A stretch of 64,000 bases of DNA, taken from Mycoemilia scoparia (Eukaryota; Kickxellomycota; Kickxellomycetes; Kickxellales; Kickxellaceae). Positions 42,101 through 53,139 of the stretch are shown piece after piece. Below the pieces are notes generated by a model. The model was not told where the DNA came from. It saw only the letters and a list, made by a program, of their open reading frames with translations, and ran no database searches. Made by a program: the position numbers and the translations under genes. Each line of letters opens with the position of its first letter. Position 1 is the stretch's first letter. Location of the stretch: NCBI GenBank assembly GCA_027575805.1, contig JANBPU010000003.1:124001-188000 (forward strand), written 5' to 3'.

Positions 42101-45100
42101 AAAATCTACTTGAAGGCATCATCGCCAGTGCTAAATCGCTCACCAATTTACCCAATCAGTCGCACACATCTGCAGTTTCACCAATCAGTCTGAACCTGCA
42201 AGATTTGTGCACCGCAAATGTAAAAATGATGCTTTTGAAAAACATTTTCGAGGAGATAAAGACGCGAAAATTTAGGGTTCTTTTGCTGGCATCAACCCAT
42301 AGCTCCCTGGATATCATAGGAAAACTATTGGATGATGTCGGTATGTCGCATGAAGGAACTGATGGAAAAACCATTGCATATGACAGTCACATTTTGCTAA
42401 ATGACTCAGAAGACCCAATATCAAAGTCTCAGGTCATTTTAGCAAATATAAACACTGTCCCAGGTGACGATTTCGGACTGTCCGATATTGACATTGTGAT
42501 AGTCTATGACCAATGCTGGGATCTCAATGTTAATATGTGTGCTTCACGCTGGCTAAATATCAACGATGGCCGGAGAAAGACAAAATTACTGAAACTTTTG
42601 ATACATGGCTCGGTTGAAGAATCCATTGTCCGCTATGAACCCAATACTGCTACACTGGATAGCGATGATGCCAGTAAATCTCCAGTATTTTCTGGAAAAG
42701 AAACACTAACAAAAGTCAGTGAGTTAATGGCTATCCTCCAGTTTGGTGCGAAGGGCTTGTTGGAGAATACGCCCATTGATCCATCGCTTAGCCACGGCAT
42801 GCAGTATAATAATAGGGATGTATCTCAGCTGTTTGCCCACCTTTTGAAGAATCATATACCGATATCAAAGCACAACTCTATACATTGCTGGTCTAAACCT
42901 TTTTATCCAGGTAACCATGATGGTATATTTATTGAAATCCAAAAATCTCGCCCCAACTATATTGATGATCCCAACTTTTGGAGTCAACTTGTCAACTCTA
43001 TAAGGAATCGGAAATTTTCTCTTGAGACCCCTAAAAAACGCTACTACTCATCTATTGATTCCAAATCAGAAACACGAAATGGGCTTAAACGCGTAAGATC
43101 AAATCGCGACTTGAACAGTTCAGGCGACGGAGTATATGTTAATCCCGGAGATTTGGTAGGAATGCCTTCAAAAAAGAAACAGGAAATCAGGGACCAAGAA
43201 CCTGACCCCTATGAAGATCTCATTTCACAATTCAAAGGAATCTTAAATAAGCTTTCTTATGGAAATTTCACGAAAGCATCCCAGCCAGAAAACATATTTG
43301 ATATCGATATCCAAGAACTAAAAACCAAACCACTAACTAACTGCTTGGCCAGCGTCGACGCTGATAACGAAAACAGGTGTATAATTTGCGATAGCTCTAA
43401 ACATAATAACACATTTTGCCCAATGATCCTTCATTCGCTGTTTCCTAAGATCATGCGGAATCTATTTAAAGGAAAGACATTGGAAGATTCGCCAGGGCTT
43501 ATTGAGATCCGCGAATGGTACTATGCCCAAATGCATGCATTTTATTATGACTCTGCACTTAGTCAGGCCAGTACACATATCCGACCTGATATTCCACAGA
43601 ACACCGAAGCCAGTGATCATACCGCGCTTTCACTTGATAATGATACAACCAATGCACCCACCCAATTTGGAACTGCTCTCTCTGATCATGCTGTGGATCC
43701 ACAAGAAACCACCCAACATACTAACCCACCATCGACCTTGGTAGACTTGACCAGCTCGCCAATTGTGAAACCAGATTTGGATAGCCCATCAATAGAATTT
43801 ACACCCAGCTTGGTTAATGTATCTGAAAATACACAAGAACATAAAAATGGTCCAGAAGTTTCTGAACCTGCTACAGCCCCGCAAGAGGACGACAACGAAC
43901 CAAGATTTACTGCAAGTGAATGGAGACATTTTATGAAAACACAATATCAGAAGTTGCTGGAATCAGGCCTTGTTCCACAGCCCTCAGAGCACCCTCATAG
44001 CCAGCAAGTCCCATCTGATGATTCAACAGGGCACCAATCCACTTATCAACAAAATGACATGCCTTCCACACACATTGCAAACCCACAGGCCAACACAGTG
44101 TCACCTGTTCAAACAGCAGCCTCTCCCACACAGCCCGCCGAATTTGTAGCACCTCAGCCAACTGGCATTCACATGATGAATAATCAACAGCCTTTGGAAA
44201 TGCCAGTCCAAAATCCTCAATCATATCAACCCCCAATCCCTACAGCCGCAAATATACAATATACTAATATGCCAGTTGCCAATACAGTAGTGTTCAGCCG
44301 AGGGTATATGGTACCCTCAGCCCATATCCAATCAGTCCCCTTAGTTGCCCAATTCGCACCTCAGCCTATGCCTAATGTTCTACCCCAACCTTTCATCGGA
44401 TATCAACAGGCATTTGCCCAACAACCTTACATGTTCGTTAACCCGAGTGTGCCTGGACAGCAACCCCAAATGTTCGTCAACCCAAGTGTGTCTGGACAGC
44501 AACCCCAAATGTTTGTCGGCTCAAATGTGCCTCAACAGCAGCATCAATATACTATGCCTCCTGAAACTAACCAGAATTCTCAAGGTATGTTTTAAATCGC
44601 CCTACCACCTGTGCACACATATAGGAGATTATTTTTGAAGGGCTGAAAGCAGACCATAAATGATAATATGGGTAATAATTTTTGAAAGGTAAATTTTGAT
44701 GACCAATGATTATAGGGGCAGTCATAGCCAAATGAATGCCCAGTTTTACTAGTGAACTTTCACCCTTCAAAAATTATTACCCATATAGACTGACCAATAT
44801 GCAAGTTAGAAATGGCCTGCTAGTAAAATTGGTCCTTCAAAAATAATGATCTATATATACCAATGGTTATATATTCTGAAAGGTATTTTTCCAGCATTGC
44901 TTATCATCATCTTGCCCTCTATTGTAGGCTACTCCGATACTTTCCAGATCGGGAATGTAAAAATCTGTCCATTATGCCTATCATCATCGCATCATCAAAA
45001 CCAATGTGCAAATCGCTTCAATTACAACGTGCTGAAACAACAACACTCGATAGTTTCTAAACAAGCGATGCCTGCCTCGATAAAAGTAGAATTGCTCTCA

Positions 45101-45148
45101 ATAATCACAAAGTATATTAATGAGGCCGCCAGACTCAGGTCGAACTAG
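39142..45148 (+). CDS. Chromodomain-PHD-SNF2 protein (Mi-2/CHD/Mit1-like) with degenerate ATPase motifs
   Basis: Two exons, 39142-44584 and 44928-45148 (1887 aa). Chromodomain at about 8-60 (YEVECIIGKKISSKGGPQYL, IKWSGYPLVESTWE). PHD-like zinc finger at about 332-418 (CTVC, CSKC, HPFC, CIYC). Second chromodomain at about 523-640 (FVKWGGLDIGQSTWD). A SNF2-like two-lobe region spans about 667-1170. Motif I, normally GLGKT, is LHGADEQNVLA (about 690). Motif II, normally DEAH, lies in CVIFSGNSLSTN (about 831). The motif VI region, normally RAHRIGQ, is ASRWLNINDG. ATP hydrolysis therefore looks lost while the fold is kept. A CX2CX4HX4C zinc knuckle (CIICDSSKHNNTFC, about 1413), a Q/P-rich tail with MFVNPSV repeats, and a second knuckle (CPLCLSSSHHQNQC) in exon 2 follow. 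It probably reads histone marks and scaffolds a silencing complex. The intron holds nested MITEs. Confidence 0.85.
44619..44857 (+). mobile_element. MITE family 1, copy D-outer, split by a second copy
   Basis: Left part ATATAGGAGATTATTTTTGA then AGGGCTGAAAG...; right part GACTGACCAATATG...GGCCTGCTAGTAAAATTGGT then CCTTCAAAAATAATGATCTATA. The two halves flank the inner element and together resemble copy B at 17512. The whole unit lies in the only intron of the chromodomain gene (44585-44927). Confidence 0.75.
44667..44785 (-). mobile_element. MITE family 1, copy D-inner (119 bp, reverse orientation)
   Basis: TATGGGTAATAATTTTTGAA...TTCACCCTTCAAAAATTATT then ACCCATA. Read in reverse complement it matches the copy at 52656-52774 almost base for base, including the inner GTTTTACTAGT and TTGGCTG blocks, and has exactly the same 119-bp length. 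Confidence 0.88.
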
Positions 45149-45501
45149 AATGTAGGAGACCTCTGATTTCATTAAACCCGACCCCACATTAAATTATTTT
45201 TCAAGCTCGCATCAGATATTTTGTATCATAGTGCAATCCATAATACCATTGTAATAGCGTGTTCTTTTTATTAATTATATTTGTTAAAATACAACTTCAA
45301 ACATAAAGCACTCAACAGCAAAGTTAGATATCTTTTTGGTCTTTACCCATAACATTTTTCCTCCGGCAATTACCGATATATATAGCGCTATGGCTTCGAA
45401 TAGTCTATGTCATATTCGTCATTGCAGCGCGTATCGTATTTGTAGCAGAGAGCATAAATAGCCTCACACTATACCCACTCCGCATGACGGAGGTTTGATG
45501 C
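45149..45501. other. Intergenic, 353 bp
   Basis: 3' flank of the chromodomain gene and promoter of the PIG-P gene. No repeat or RNA gene seen. Confidence 0.4.
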
Positions 45502-46512
45502 ATGGACAAAACCAATATGCTTAACAGAAATAGCCGGGGCTATCTCCACGCTGGCCCCGGACACATTGATCACAACAGCGCCGCCATGAGTAGCGCAGTG
45601 TCCAGACCCGAAGGGTACAACAGCATGTTCAGGCTCTCATCAATGAGCGATTCGACCTCAACGACACCACCTGGATCCACACATGGCGGTTTTTACGGAT
45701 CACAGGCTTCGATCAGCGAATCCATGTAAGATTATTGCACATTATTCTATTTGTTAAAGTAGGCTGGATAAATATCGTGATTGCTAATGCTGAATCATTT
45801 TGTTTTTCATATTGGCAATATAGGATGAGCTCATTGGCATCTCAGCTAGACAATAGTGTACAATCCAAAGCACCGACATATGAATACAGCGGATTTGTCA
45901 TATACCTGGTATCATTTGTTGCTTTTGGTAGGTTTCAATATACCCACCATTGCCATTCTGGATGGGATATTCGCTCGTATTAACTAGTGTTTTCTTAATG
46001 GGTTGTCTATCTGACAACATTATAGGAACATTTCTTCTTTGGGCGTATTTGCCAGATAGCGTGCTAAACTATATGGGACTGTGGTATTTTCCTGACAAGT
46101 ATGTTTGGTCATTCGAATTTTTCATCGTTTCTACTTTTAAGCATTTATGGCTACTATCCCTAATATTTTGCCATAATTTAGGTATTGGGCGCTGGCAATT
46201 CCTGCATGGAGCTTTATGTTGATAATCTTCATATACTTTTTCTTTCAGTCATGGATCTTGTATAAGACCCACCCACCAGATTCGCTTTACACGATAACAG
46301 GTAGAATACTCAACAGAGAATATCCAGTACTATATTTCTTTTTTATATTGTTCTCCTGATAACCAATATCTACCTGCCTTTTCGCTATAGATGAAAAGTG
46401 TATTGGAGATCCATTTATCCACTATACTGATTACCATGAAGAGGATAAAGGGGGCATCACTTCGCTATGCGATCTCCCCATTTCACTAGTAAACAAATGC
46501 CTGTACGATTAA
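45502..46512 (+). CDS. GPI19: GPI-GlcNAc transferase subunit PIG-P (Gpi19)
   Basis: Five exons: 45502-45725, 45824-45927, 46026-46098, 46182-46300, 46391-46512 (213 aa), all GT-AG. After a Ser/Gly-rich N-terminal extension of about 95 residues comes the PIG-P domain: EYSGFVIYLVSFVAFGTFLL then WAYLPDSVLNYMGLWYFPDK, YWALAIPAWSFMLIIFIYFF, then HPPDSLYTITDE and the C-terminal block ITSLCDLPISLVNKCLYD. The pair of membrane helices and the 'P(D/E)S.L...G..Y.P.KYWA.A.P' core are diagnostic. The subunit belongs to the ER complex that makes GlcNAc-PI, the first step of GPI-anchor synthesis. Confidence 0.9.
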
Positions 46513-46889
46513 GCCTCAAAGACGATCGAACCCAAAATAGTGTCAGATAGGTATAATAACATAAAAATACTCTAATAGCATTTGCTGTAGCCTATTAAAT
46601 CCATCGATGGCTAACACCAGATGAAACCTCATAATCCATAGAAAGTAAAGTAGCTGAAATTTCGCTCATTTTTAATATTTTTCTTGCATTACAATACAAC
46701 TAATACATTTCAACCACATTTACAATCTTTTCCGATGAAGATCGCCACAATTACTATTTGCAATCATAATCCCACAATCCTTCTTATCATGATCCAACAA
46801 CTAGACATGTCTAGCACTCATAACAGCCCCTACCACACACATTACAGTGCTGATCCTTGTCAAATCTCGTGAAAGCTTTCGCCAAAAGA
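46513..46889. other. Intergenic, 377 bp
   Basis: AT-rich leader region between PIG-P and the RCC1-repeat gene. An upstream non-coding or additional first exon of the RCC1 gene cannot be excluded here. Confidence 0.4.
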
Positions 46890-48894
46890 ATGATGAAACC
46901 TTTGAAAAAGTTAGCATCGACTCCAAATACATTTGATCTACTAAAGAACAAGATTCGAAAAAGCTGCTACTCCAAAGTTGTTGGCTGGGGATCATATGTT
47001 GGAAGGTATGCGCAGGAAAAGATTCTGCATCCTAAATTTGACATTGAGCCAGGATCATCGCTCTTGCCAATAACATTGAGTGCCCAGCGGCTGTGGCCAC
47101 AGTCGATGAATCTTACTAATCATGAAAATAAGGTATTTGTATCAGCCCGCCGTTTTAACATCCATATGCGACCATTATAATTCCCACTGATATCCAGGAG
47201 CCTACTTTTCTCATCTCAGGTCAAAGATTTCGAGGACAACAATGTTCTAGCAGTTGGCGCTGGATTTCGCCACTCGATGATTGCTGCTGTGCTTCGACCA
47301 GGAGAGCACAAATCCGGCATTGTGGCATTTGGTTTAAATGGAGCTGCCCAACTGGGCGTGGAACCAAGGCAACACAATGGCCCGGTATGTGCGCGGTTCG
47401 ATATAGATGGGATGGCAACCAGCATATCTTGTGGGCGAGAACACTCCATAATTCTAACAAAATTGCCTACATCAAATACAGGCAAGCATATATATATATT
47501 TGAGGAGATTTTGGAAAAATCGTCAGTCTCTGTTCATCTAAAAATTCATTTATTATCACTCTTTTAGATAATGGGAGGATGCAGAAAATGTGGGTTTGTG
47601 GAAACAACATGTGTGGTCAGCTAGGAATTGGGAAAAGCAAGCATACCACCACCAGTAAAGAAACAACATTGGTATACTCTGCTCTAACCGAAAACAAGTT
47701 AGTCTGGGAATGTTTAGATCATGATGAAGATATTACATCAGTTGAATGTGGTTTAGACCACTCCGTGATTTTGACTAGTAAGTACACACAAACACCCCTC
47801 CTCAGTTTCTCCCGCTATAATTTTAGCAAAAATGAACTGACTTTCTAATAAAATCTCGCATTCAATAGGTAAAGGTCGAGTATTTGCAATGGGATGGGGT
47901 GCAGATGGTCAGATCGGAACTGGACCAAACGACATGGATGACAAAGATATTCCAACGTTAGTGTCTGGCCTCGATGGCGTTAACATCAAAAAGATATCGA
48001 CCAGCACTGACTTCACATTGGCTCTCTCAGGTAAGGGCAACAACCCCAAATCTAGCTCCCATACCATTATAGAAATACCATGATATTGTTTACTCCAACA
48101 CTTGGTGTGAATACGAAACATTTCTAGACGAAAACCAGGTATTCTTTTGGGGTAACGGTGAATATGGACAGTTCCCAACGTCTGATGAAAACTTTATAGA
48201 CAGGGTATGCATCACTTTAAATTCAAACGACTCCTCTATTTGCATGTCCACATTTTAACCACAGTTTGCTTCAATGATGTTCAGATACCAGAGGCAACAC
48301 TAATGCCATCACCAGTCGAAGGAAAATTGATTGACATTGCCGCAGGAGGTACATTTTCTGCATTCCTCAGTGGTAAGCTCAAACAAAACCGGGAATAATT
48401 ATTTTGAAGGCGTACCTTTTTGAATCAAACCTTTTAACACCCACTCTTCTGGTATCTTTATCACATCTTTCTAGATAATGGCTATGTCTATGTGTGTGGC
48501 TATGGTGCGGTTGGAATGGGCCAAAACAACACCCTGTCAGTTAACAACTACACGGCTATACCATCTCTTTCTGACATAGTTGCTATTAGGGCATCCACAG
48601 ATTACATGGTGGCCCTGGATGGTAAGTGCTTTCAATAGTCAAATTCTAGAAAAACAAGCAGTATCTAGTAGCTGGCAAGAAAACCATTAACTCGATTTTC
48701 ATATACAATGCATCCTAGCTGAGAAGAGGGTCTTCGTGTGGGGATTCAATAGTTTAACAGGGCGGCTAGGAACAGGAAATATCGAAAATGTCCACGAGCC
48801 AACACAACTGAAATTACCCGAGCATATAAATGCGCCAAACAATCTAAACTCACTTTCATTAGGAACCCAGCTTGCTTTATGGGCCTTAAACTAA
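46890..48894 (+). CDS. RCC1-repeat beta-propeller protein, probably mitochondrial (RCC1L/Fmp25-like)
   Basis: Eight exons: 46890-47132, 47220-47481, 47568-47777, 47869-48030, 48128-48204, 48285-48372, 48475-48621, 48719-48894 (454 aa). Exon 2 ends at a GC donor (ACAG|GCAAGC); this joins KLPTSNT to DNGRMQKMWVCGNN in the RCC1 register. Seven blade-type repeats follow the RCC1 pattern: VVGWGSYVGR, VAFGLNGAAQLG, CGREHSIILT, VCGNNMCGQLGIG, GWGADGQIGTG, FWGNGEYGQ, VCGYGAVGMGQ, VWGFNSLTGRLGTG. The N-terminus is basic and could be a presequence. The 'WGFNSLTGRLGTG' ending resembles mitochondrial RCC1L, which supports mitoribosome assembly. A nuclear Ran exchange factor is less likely because of the N-terminus. 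Confidence 0.8.
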
Positions 48895-50274
48895 CAAAAC
48901 AACATTTAAAATTGATTTCTGATAAAAAGATTTTGAAACATGGTTTTAAGTAAAGCCACAACAGGATGCTTATGAAATCAATACAAAAATGACATTGGGC
49001 TTGCCAAGGCAATTGGCTGCAGTATGAATTATTTATTTTTTATTATTGAGCAAAATACCCTGTGCACGTTTTATCACGGTTTACTATTAGCAAAACCAAC
49101 AAAATTGTGCTTGAGAAGTGAAGGGCCATTTTTACTGGTTGTTGGCAATCACGTCAACTACAAGCCAGGAGTGTGAGCGGACTCACACACACTATGCAAG
49201 TCATTACATCTCAGAACTTCTCTGTGCCAGCAAACCTAAACTTGATTAATACTCCTTTTGTACTGTGTCCGAATAATTGCCTGTTGATGATGATGAAACC
49301 CCCAGAAAAGTATAAGCTATCGGCCGCCCCTTTTTCTATAGCAAGTAAGCTCCGATAAGATGGGTGGATGGGTGCGTTCAGATGATAACCACCATCCCAA
49401 GCTACCAAAGCACTTCATGGAATAACAATAACGATCATAATAGTAATAGTGGGTCATAAACCCTTTATCAAGAAACAATCCTTCCATCGGTGGACTTACG
49501 GTTACCATAATCTCCGACCAAGCAGCCACTAAAAAGGAGTGCATACCGAATGCTTGGTCTTGCTGCACAGCAGTGCTTTTACACATAGCAAGTTTTGGCA
49601 GCAATTTTTAAAGACATCAAATATCAATAATCTACTACTAGCCTTTTAATTGTAAGCGCAAGAAAACAGCAGCTTCTACTTTAACATGCCCTGCTTGTGG
49701 CTCACATTTGTGTGGTGGTCACGTTTTTGGCTCACTGGTCGTCATACAGAGAAGGGGGGTGACGCAGCACAGCCCCTTCAAAGCAGTTTGTGTGCTTATC
49801 TTTGTGAGTAATCCAGAGCAAACTCTTGAAACGGTCGGTCGCAATACGGAGCGTTATCAGTATGTGATGTGGGTTTGATTTGGCAAGAACTTCGCTTTGG
49901 CGGATTTATCAAGCCTTTGCCTTATCATTCTTCTAATGAAAGCTACACATATGCACACAGTCAGTCGGCCATTCGTCCAGTCATTTGCCTTAAGGAGAAA
50001 AGAGCCCCCCATTAAACAATCATCGTTTTGTGTTGGTCTGTGTGATTGATGATGTGTGGGAGACTTAAATCGGCCCTCTGTCGGCTCAAAAGGCAGACAA
50101 CGCACCACGCACACTCACGCAGTTAGATTTTCTTTAGAATCGGGTTTGATGTATACCTCACTGGTCCGAGACTTTACCTTTTCTTTTCTTTGTTCTTAGT
50201 TTTTAGTCCCCCATCTCTATCTATTACTACTACTATAACTATTATTCGTACAGGAATAGTTTGCAATTCAAGAA
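48895..50274. other. Intergenic, about 1.4 kb
   Basis: No gene, RNA gene or MITE recognised. The last about 150 bp is CT-rich leader of KGD2. Short open frames here show no plausible protein composition. Confidence 0.45.
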
Positions 50275-52423
50275 ATGTCTTTACGTTTGGTCAACACTTT
50301 CACGAAAACATCAACTCCTACTCTCAAGCATGCCATATTTGCCTCCTCGAAAAGGCAAATAGCTCCTGCAATCAGCTCATGCTATAAATTTACCTCGTAA
50401 GAGCAAACTGCTATAGTCTTATGTATTGGGGTAGTTCAGCCACATACGTATCTATGAGCTTTCATTAATCCTGCTATTATTACATTTCCCTGCACGTCGT
50501 AGGTTGCTTGCTTCGAATCCACACCAGATTCGTCTATATTGTAAGTATTGTTCGTGTTTCTCCCTCGGACCTAACACATAACAATAGTAGTCTATTCCAG
50601 ACAAATAATTGGTTTATAATAAAGGATTCCTTGTACTAGCATTAATGTCTTGGTTTTTGCCTTTTATCTTTTAGCTGATGGAAAGCATCGTATAGTTCAG
50701 GTCCCACATTTGGCCGACTCTATCACCGAAGGAACCTTAAAATCTTGGCTTAAACGTATGTTTGGTTTTGGACATTTAGCACTATGATTTATAAAAATTG
50801 CTATACAAGGACAAGTCCTTGTATAGAATTCCTTGTTGCAAAAGTGCCATACGACCTTATTACAACTAACAATGGCTGACATGATTATTTCTTCTTGTAG
50901 AGATTGGAGAGCAGGTTGGTCAGGATGAGGAAGTCGCTTCTATTGAAACCGACAAGGTATGCTAACCAGTAGTAGTATTTCTGTTTTGGTTCTATTGCAA
51001 TTTTATCTTTGTACCATAAGGCTAACGAGACCTCATACATTTGATTCGCTATACACACACACACACGCCATTAGGTCGATATTCCAATCAATTCTCCCGT
51101 TGCTGGCGTAATTCGTGAATTACTGGTCAAGGAGGAAGAGACTGTCACTGTTGGCCAGGACCTATTTAAAGTTGAAGAAGGTGCCCAGGGAGAAGTCAGC
51201 TCAAGCGCCTCAAAGACAGAAGATGCAAAAGAGGAGGCACCAAAATCTGAGGAATCATCTGCTCCTGCTGCAGAGCCAAAACAGGAGAAGGAAGTATCCC
51301 AGCCAAAACCCGTGGAGCAGGAACAGACCCAGCCCGCCCCCGCCACAGGATCTGTACCATCACCATCAAAAGACAGCAGTGTCCCTCCAGTCACATCATC
51401 ATCATCGTCATCATCATCAGTAGGCCCATCATCCCGTGGCGAGCGCAACGTAAGTAATAAAATAACACTACGTCAACTATGAGCGTACAATATTATTGCG
51501 ACCCGGCCTTAAACAAGGAAATGAGCCCCATACCATATCTTACAACAAGCTACATTTGCTTGCTGCTCTGTATATTATTTAGGTCAAGATGAATCGTATG
51601 CGCAAGAGAATTGCTGAACGCCTTAAGCAGTCGCAGAACACTGCTGCCTCCCTGACCACCTTCAATGAGATTGATATGACGTAAGCATTACAAACTCAAT
51701 ACATATGCACTTAGCGCACAGATCACGTTGCTCTGCTCAATGCCTCTCTTTCTTTCTTTCTTTCTCTCTCCCCTCTGCACTATTTGTGCATACCAATTGT
51801 GGCAATGTAATAACCATGCATCATTCACACTTTCTAGAAACCTCATTGATCTCCGGAAAACATACAAGGACCTCATCCTGAAGGAGCATGGGGTCAAGTT
51901 CGGATACATGTCTGCTTTCACCAAGGCTGCAGCCATTGCCCTCCAGGCTGTTCCCGAAGTCAATGCTTCCATCGATGGCGACAACATTGTTTACCACGAC
52001 TACGCTGACGTTAGCGTTGCCGTTGCCACGCCCAAGGGTTTGGTAACCCCCGTTATCCGCAACGTCGAGAGCATGTCGATGCTTCAGATTGAAAAGGAGA
52101 TCGCAAATCTTGGAAAGAAGGCCCGTGACAATAAAATTACCATTGAAGACATGGCTGGTGGCACATTTACCATCTCAAATGGCGGTGTCTTTGGCTCTTT
52201 GTATGGTACCCCCATCATCAACATGCCACAGAGCGCCATTCTTGGTATGCACGCGATCAAGGAGAGACCTGTTGCTGTCAATGGCAAGGTAGAGATTCGT
52301 CCCATGATGTATGTTGCTTTGACCTACGATCACCGTCTTATTGATGGCCGTGAAGCCGTAACCTTCCTTGTCAAGGTCAAGGAGGCTGTTGAGGACCCCA
52401 GACGTATGCTCCTTGACGTTTAG
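50275..52423 (+). CDS. KGD2: 2-Oxoglutarate dehydrogenase E2, dihydrolipoyllysine succinyltransferase
   Basis: Seven exons: 50275-50396, 50503-50540, 50675-50755, 50901-50956, 51075-51449, 51583-51680, 51838-52423 (451 aa), all GT-AG. Exons 1-2 give an Arg/Ser/Thr-rich presequence. A lipoyl domain follows ([40 protein letters not shown]), with the lipoylated Lys in ETDKVD exactly at the exon 4/5 junction. Then comes a Glu/Pro/Ser linker; no clear E3-binding domain is seen, as is usual for this E2. The catalytic domain starts [20 protein letters not shown] and includes [28 protein letters not shown] and the active-site HRLIDGREA with His and Asp. 'FNEIDM' indicates the succinyl rather than acetyl type. 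A TCA-cycle enzyme of the matrix. Confidence 0.96.
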
Positions 52424-52655
52424 ATATGCAATCCCACAAATCATGTGTTCTTTAAGCCTCCTGGATACTCTTTGGCATCCCCCCAGAAGTGATGGCATAA
52501 TTCCCGAGATTTAAGAACGCCTGAAGAGTTAGATATAGCCTCTTTTTACCTTTTATTTATCTGGAAGACTCGAATATTCTTTCTATACAATTAAACATTA
52601 TATAATATACTCTTCAACGAAGATGTTATTACATATGTGTGAACATTATTTGGTA

Positions 52656-52774
52656 TATGGGAGGTTATTTTTGAAGGGTGAAAGTTTACTAGTAAAACTG
52701 GACATCCATTTGGCTGAGATTGCACCTATAATCGTTGGTCACCAAAATTCACCCTTCAAAAATTATTGCCCATA
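52656..52774 (+). mobile_element. MITE family 1, copy E (119 bp)
   Basis: TATGGGAGGTTATTTTTGAA then GGGTGAAAG on the left; TTCACCCTTCAAAAATTATT then GCCCATA on the right: about 28 bp of inverted repeat with few mismatches. The interior GTTTACTAGTAAAACTGGAC is shared with the copies at 44667 and 60330. Confidence 0.9.
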
Positions 52775-52910
52775 TGAGTGATTATTTTTGAAGGGCTAAG
52801 TTCTACTAGTATGTCAGTTTCAACCTGCATAAGGCAAGGCCTATATTTTCATTGACCAATGCCTCATTATGCACTATCTGCATTTAGTCTTTCAAAAATA
52901 ACTACCCATA
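52773..52910 (+). mobile_element. MITE family 1, copy F, abutting copy E
   Basis: TATGAGTGATTATTTTTGAA then GGGCTAAG on the left; TAGTCTTTCAAAAATAACTA then CCCATA on the right. It starts at the TA that ends copy E, so the two elements share a junction. The interior differs from copy E, resembling the ACTAGTA-type copies. Confidence 0.82.
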
Positions 52911-53139
52911 TGGTCAAAGTTTGCAAGGCCTTAGATAAAAAAAGAGGATTCTTGGAGGTTGCCTGACAAATAGCTAATGTCTGGGTAAAACTCTGAGGCC
53001 TCATTTCTATTTATTTTATATCTGTTCACTAGTTAGTAAAATCTTGCCACTCATCTACAGTTTTAAATTATATTTATACAAAACTTCAAAAAAATTGGAT
53101 TTAAAAAATATACATCCTATTTACATAATTATTAAAATA

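Larger units (their letters stand above)
52424..53139. other. Intergenic, convergent gene ends, with two adjacent MITEs
   Basis: Between KGD2 and the dysferlin-domain gene. It holds family-1 copies at 52656-52774 and 52773-52910; the rest is AT-rich. Confidence 0.5.

Noticed and set aside
48390..48425. AATAATTATTTTGAAGGCG in an intron of the RCC1-like gene, similar to a MITE family-1 end
   Set aside because: Only one end is present and no matching inverted partner was found nearby, so it may be chance in AT-rich sequence.
50500..50545. TTCGAATCC string resembling a tRNA T-loop
   Set aside because: It lies in coding exon 2 of KGD2, whose frame and splice sites are well supported, and no cloverleaf forms.
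51395..51421. CAT/TCA microsatellites here and near 23160, 30260 and 38923
   Set aside because: Ordinary triplet repeats encoding Ser or His runs or lying in spacers; no further structure.
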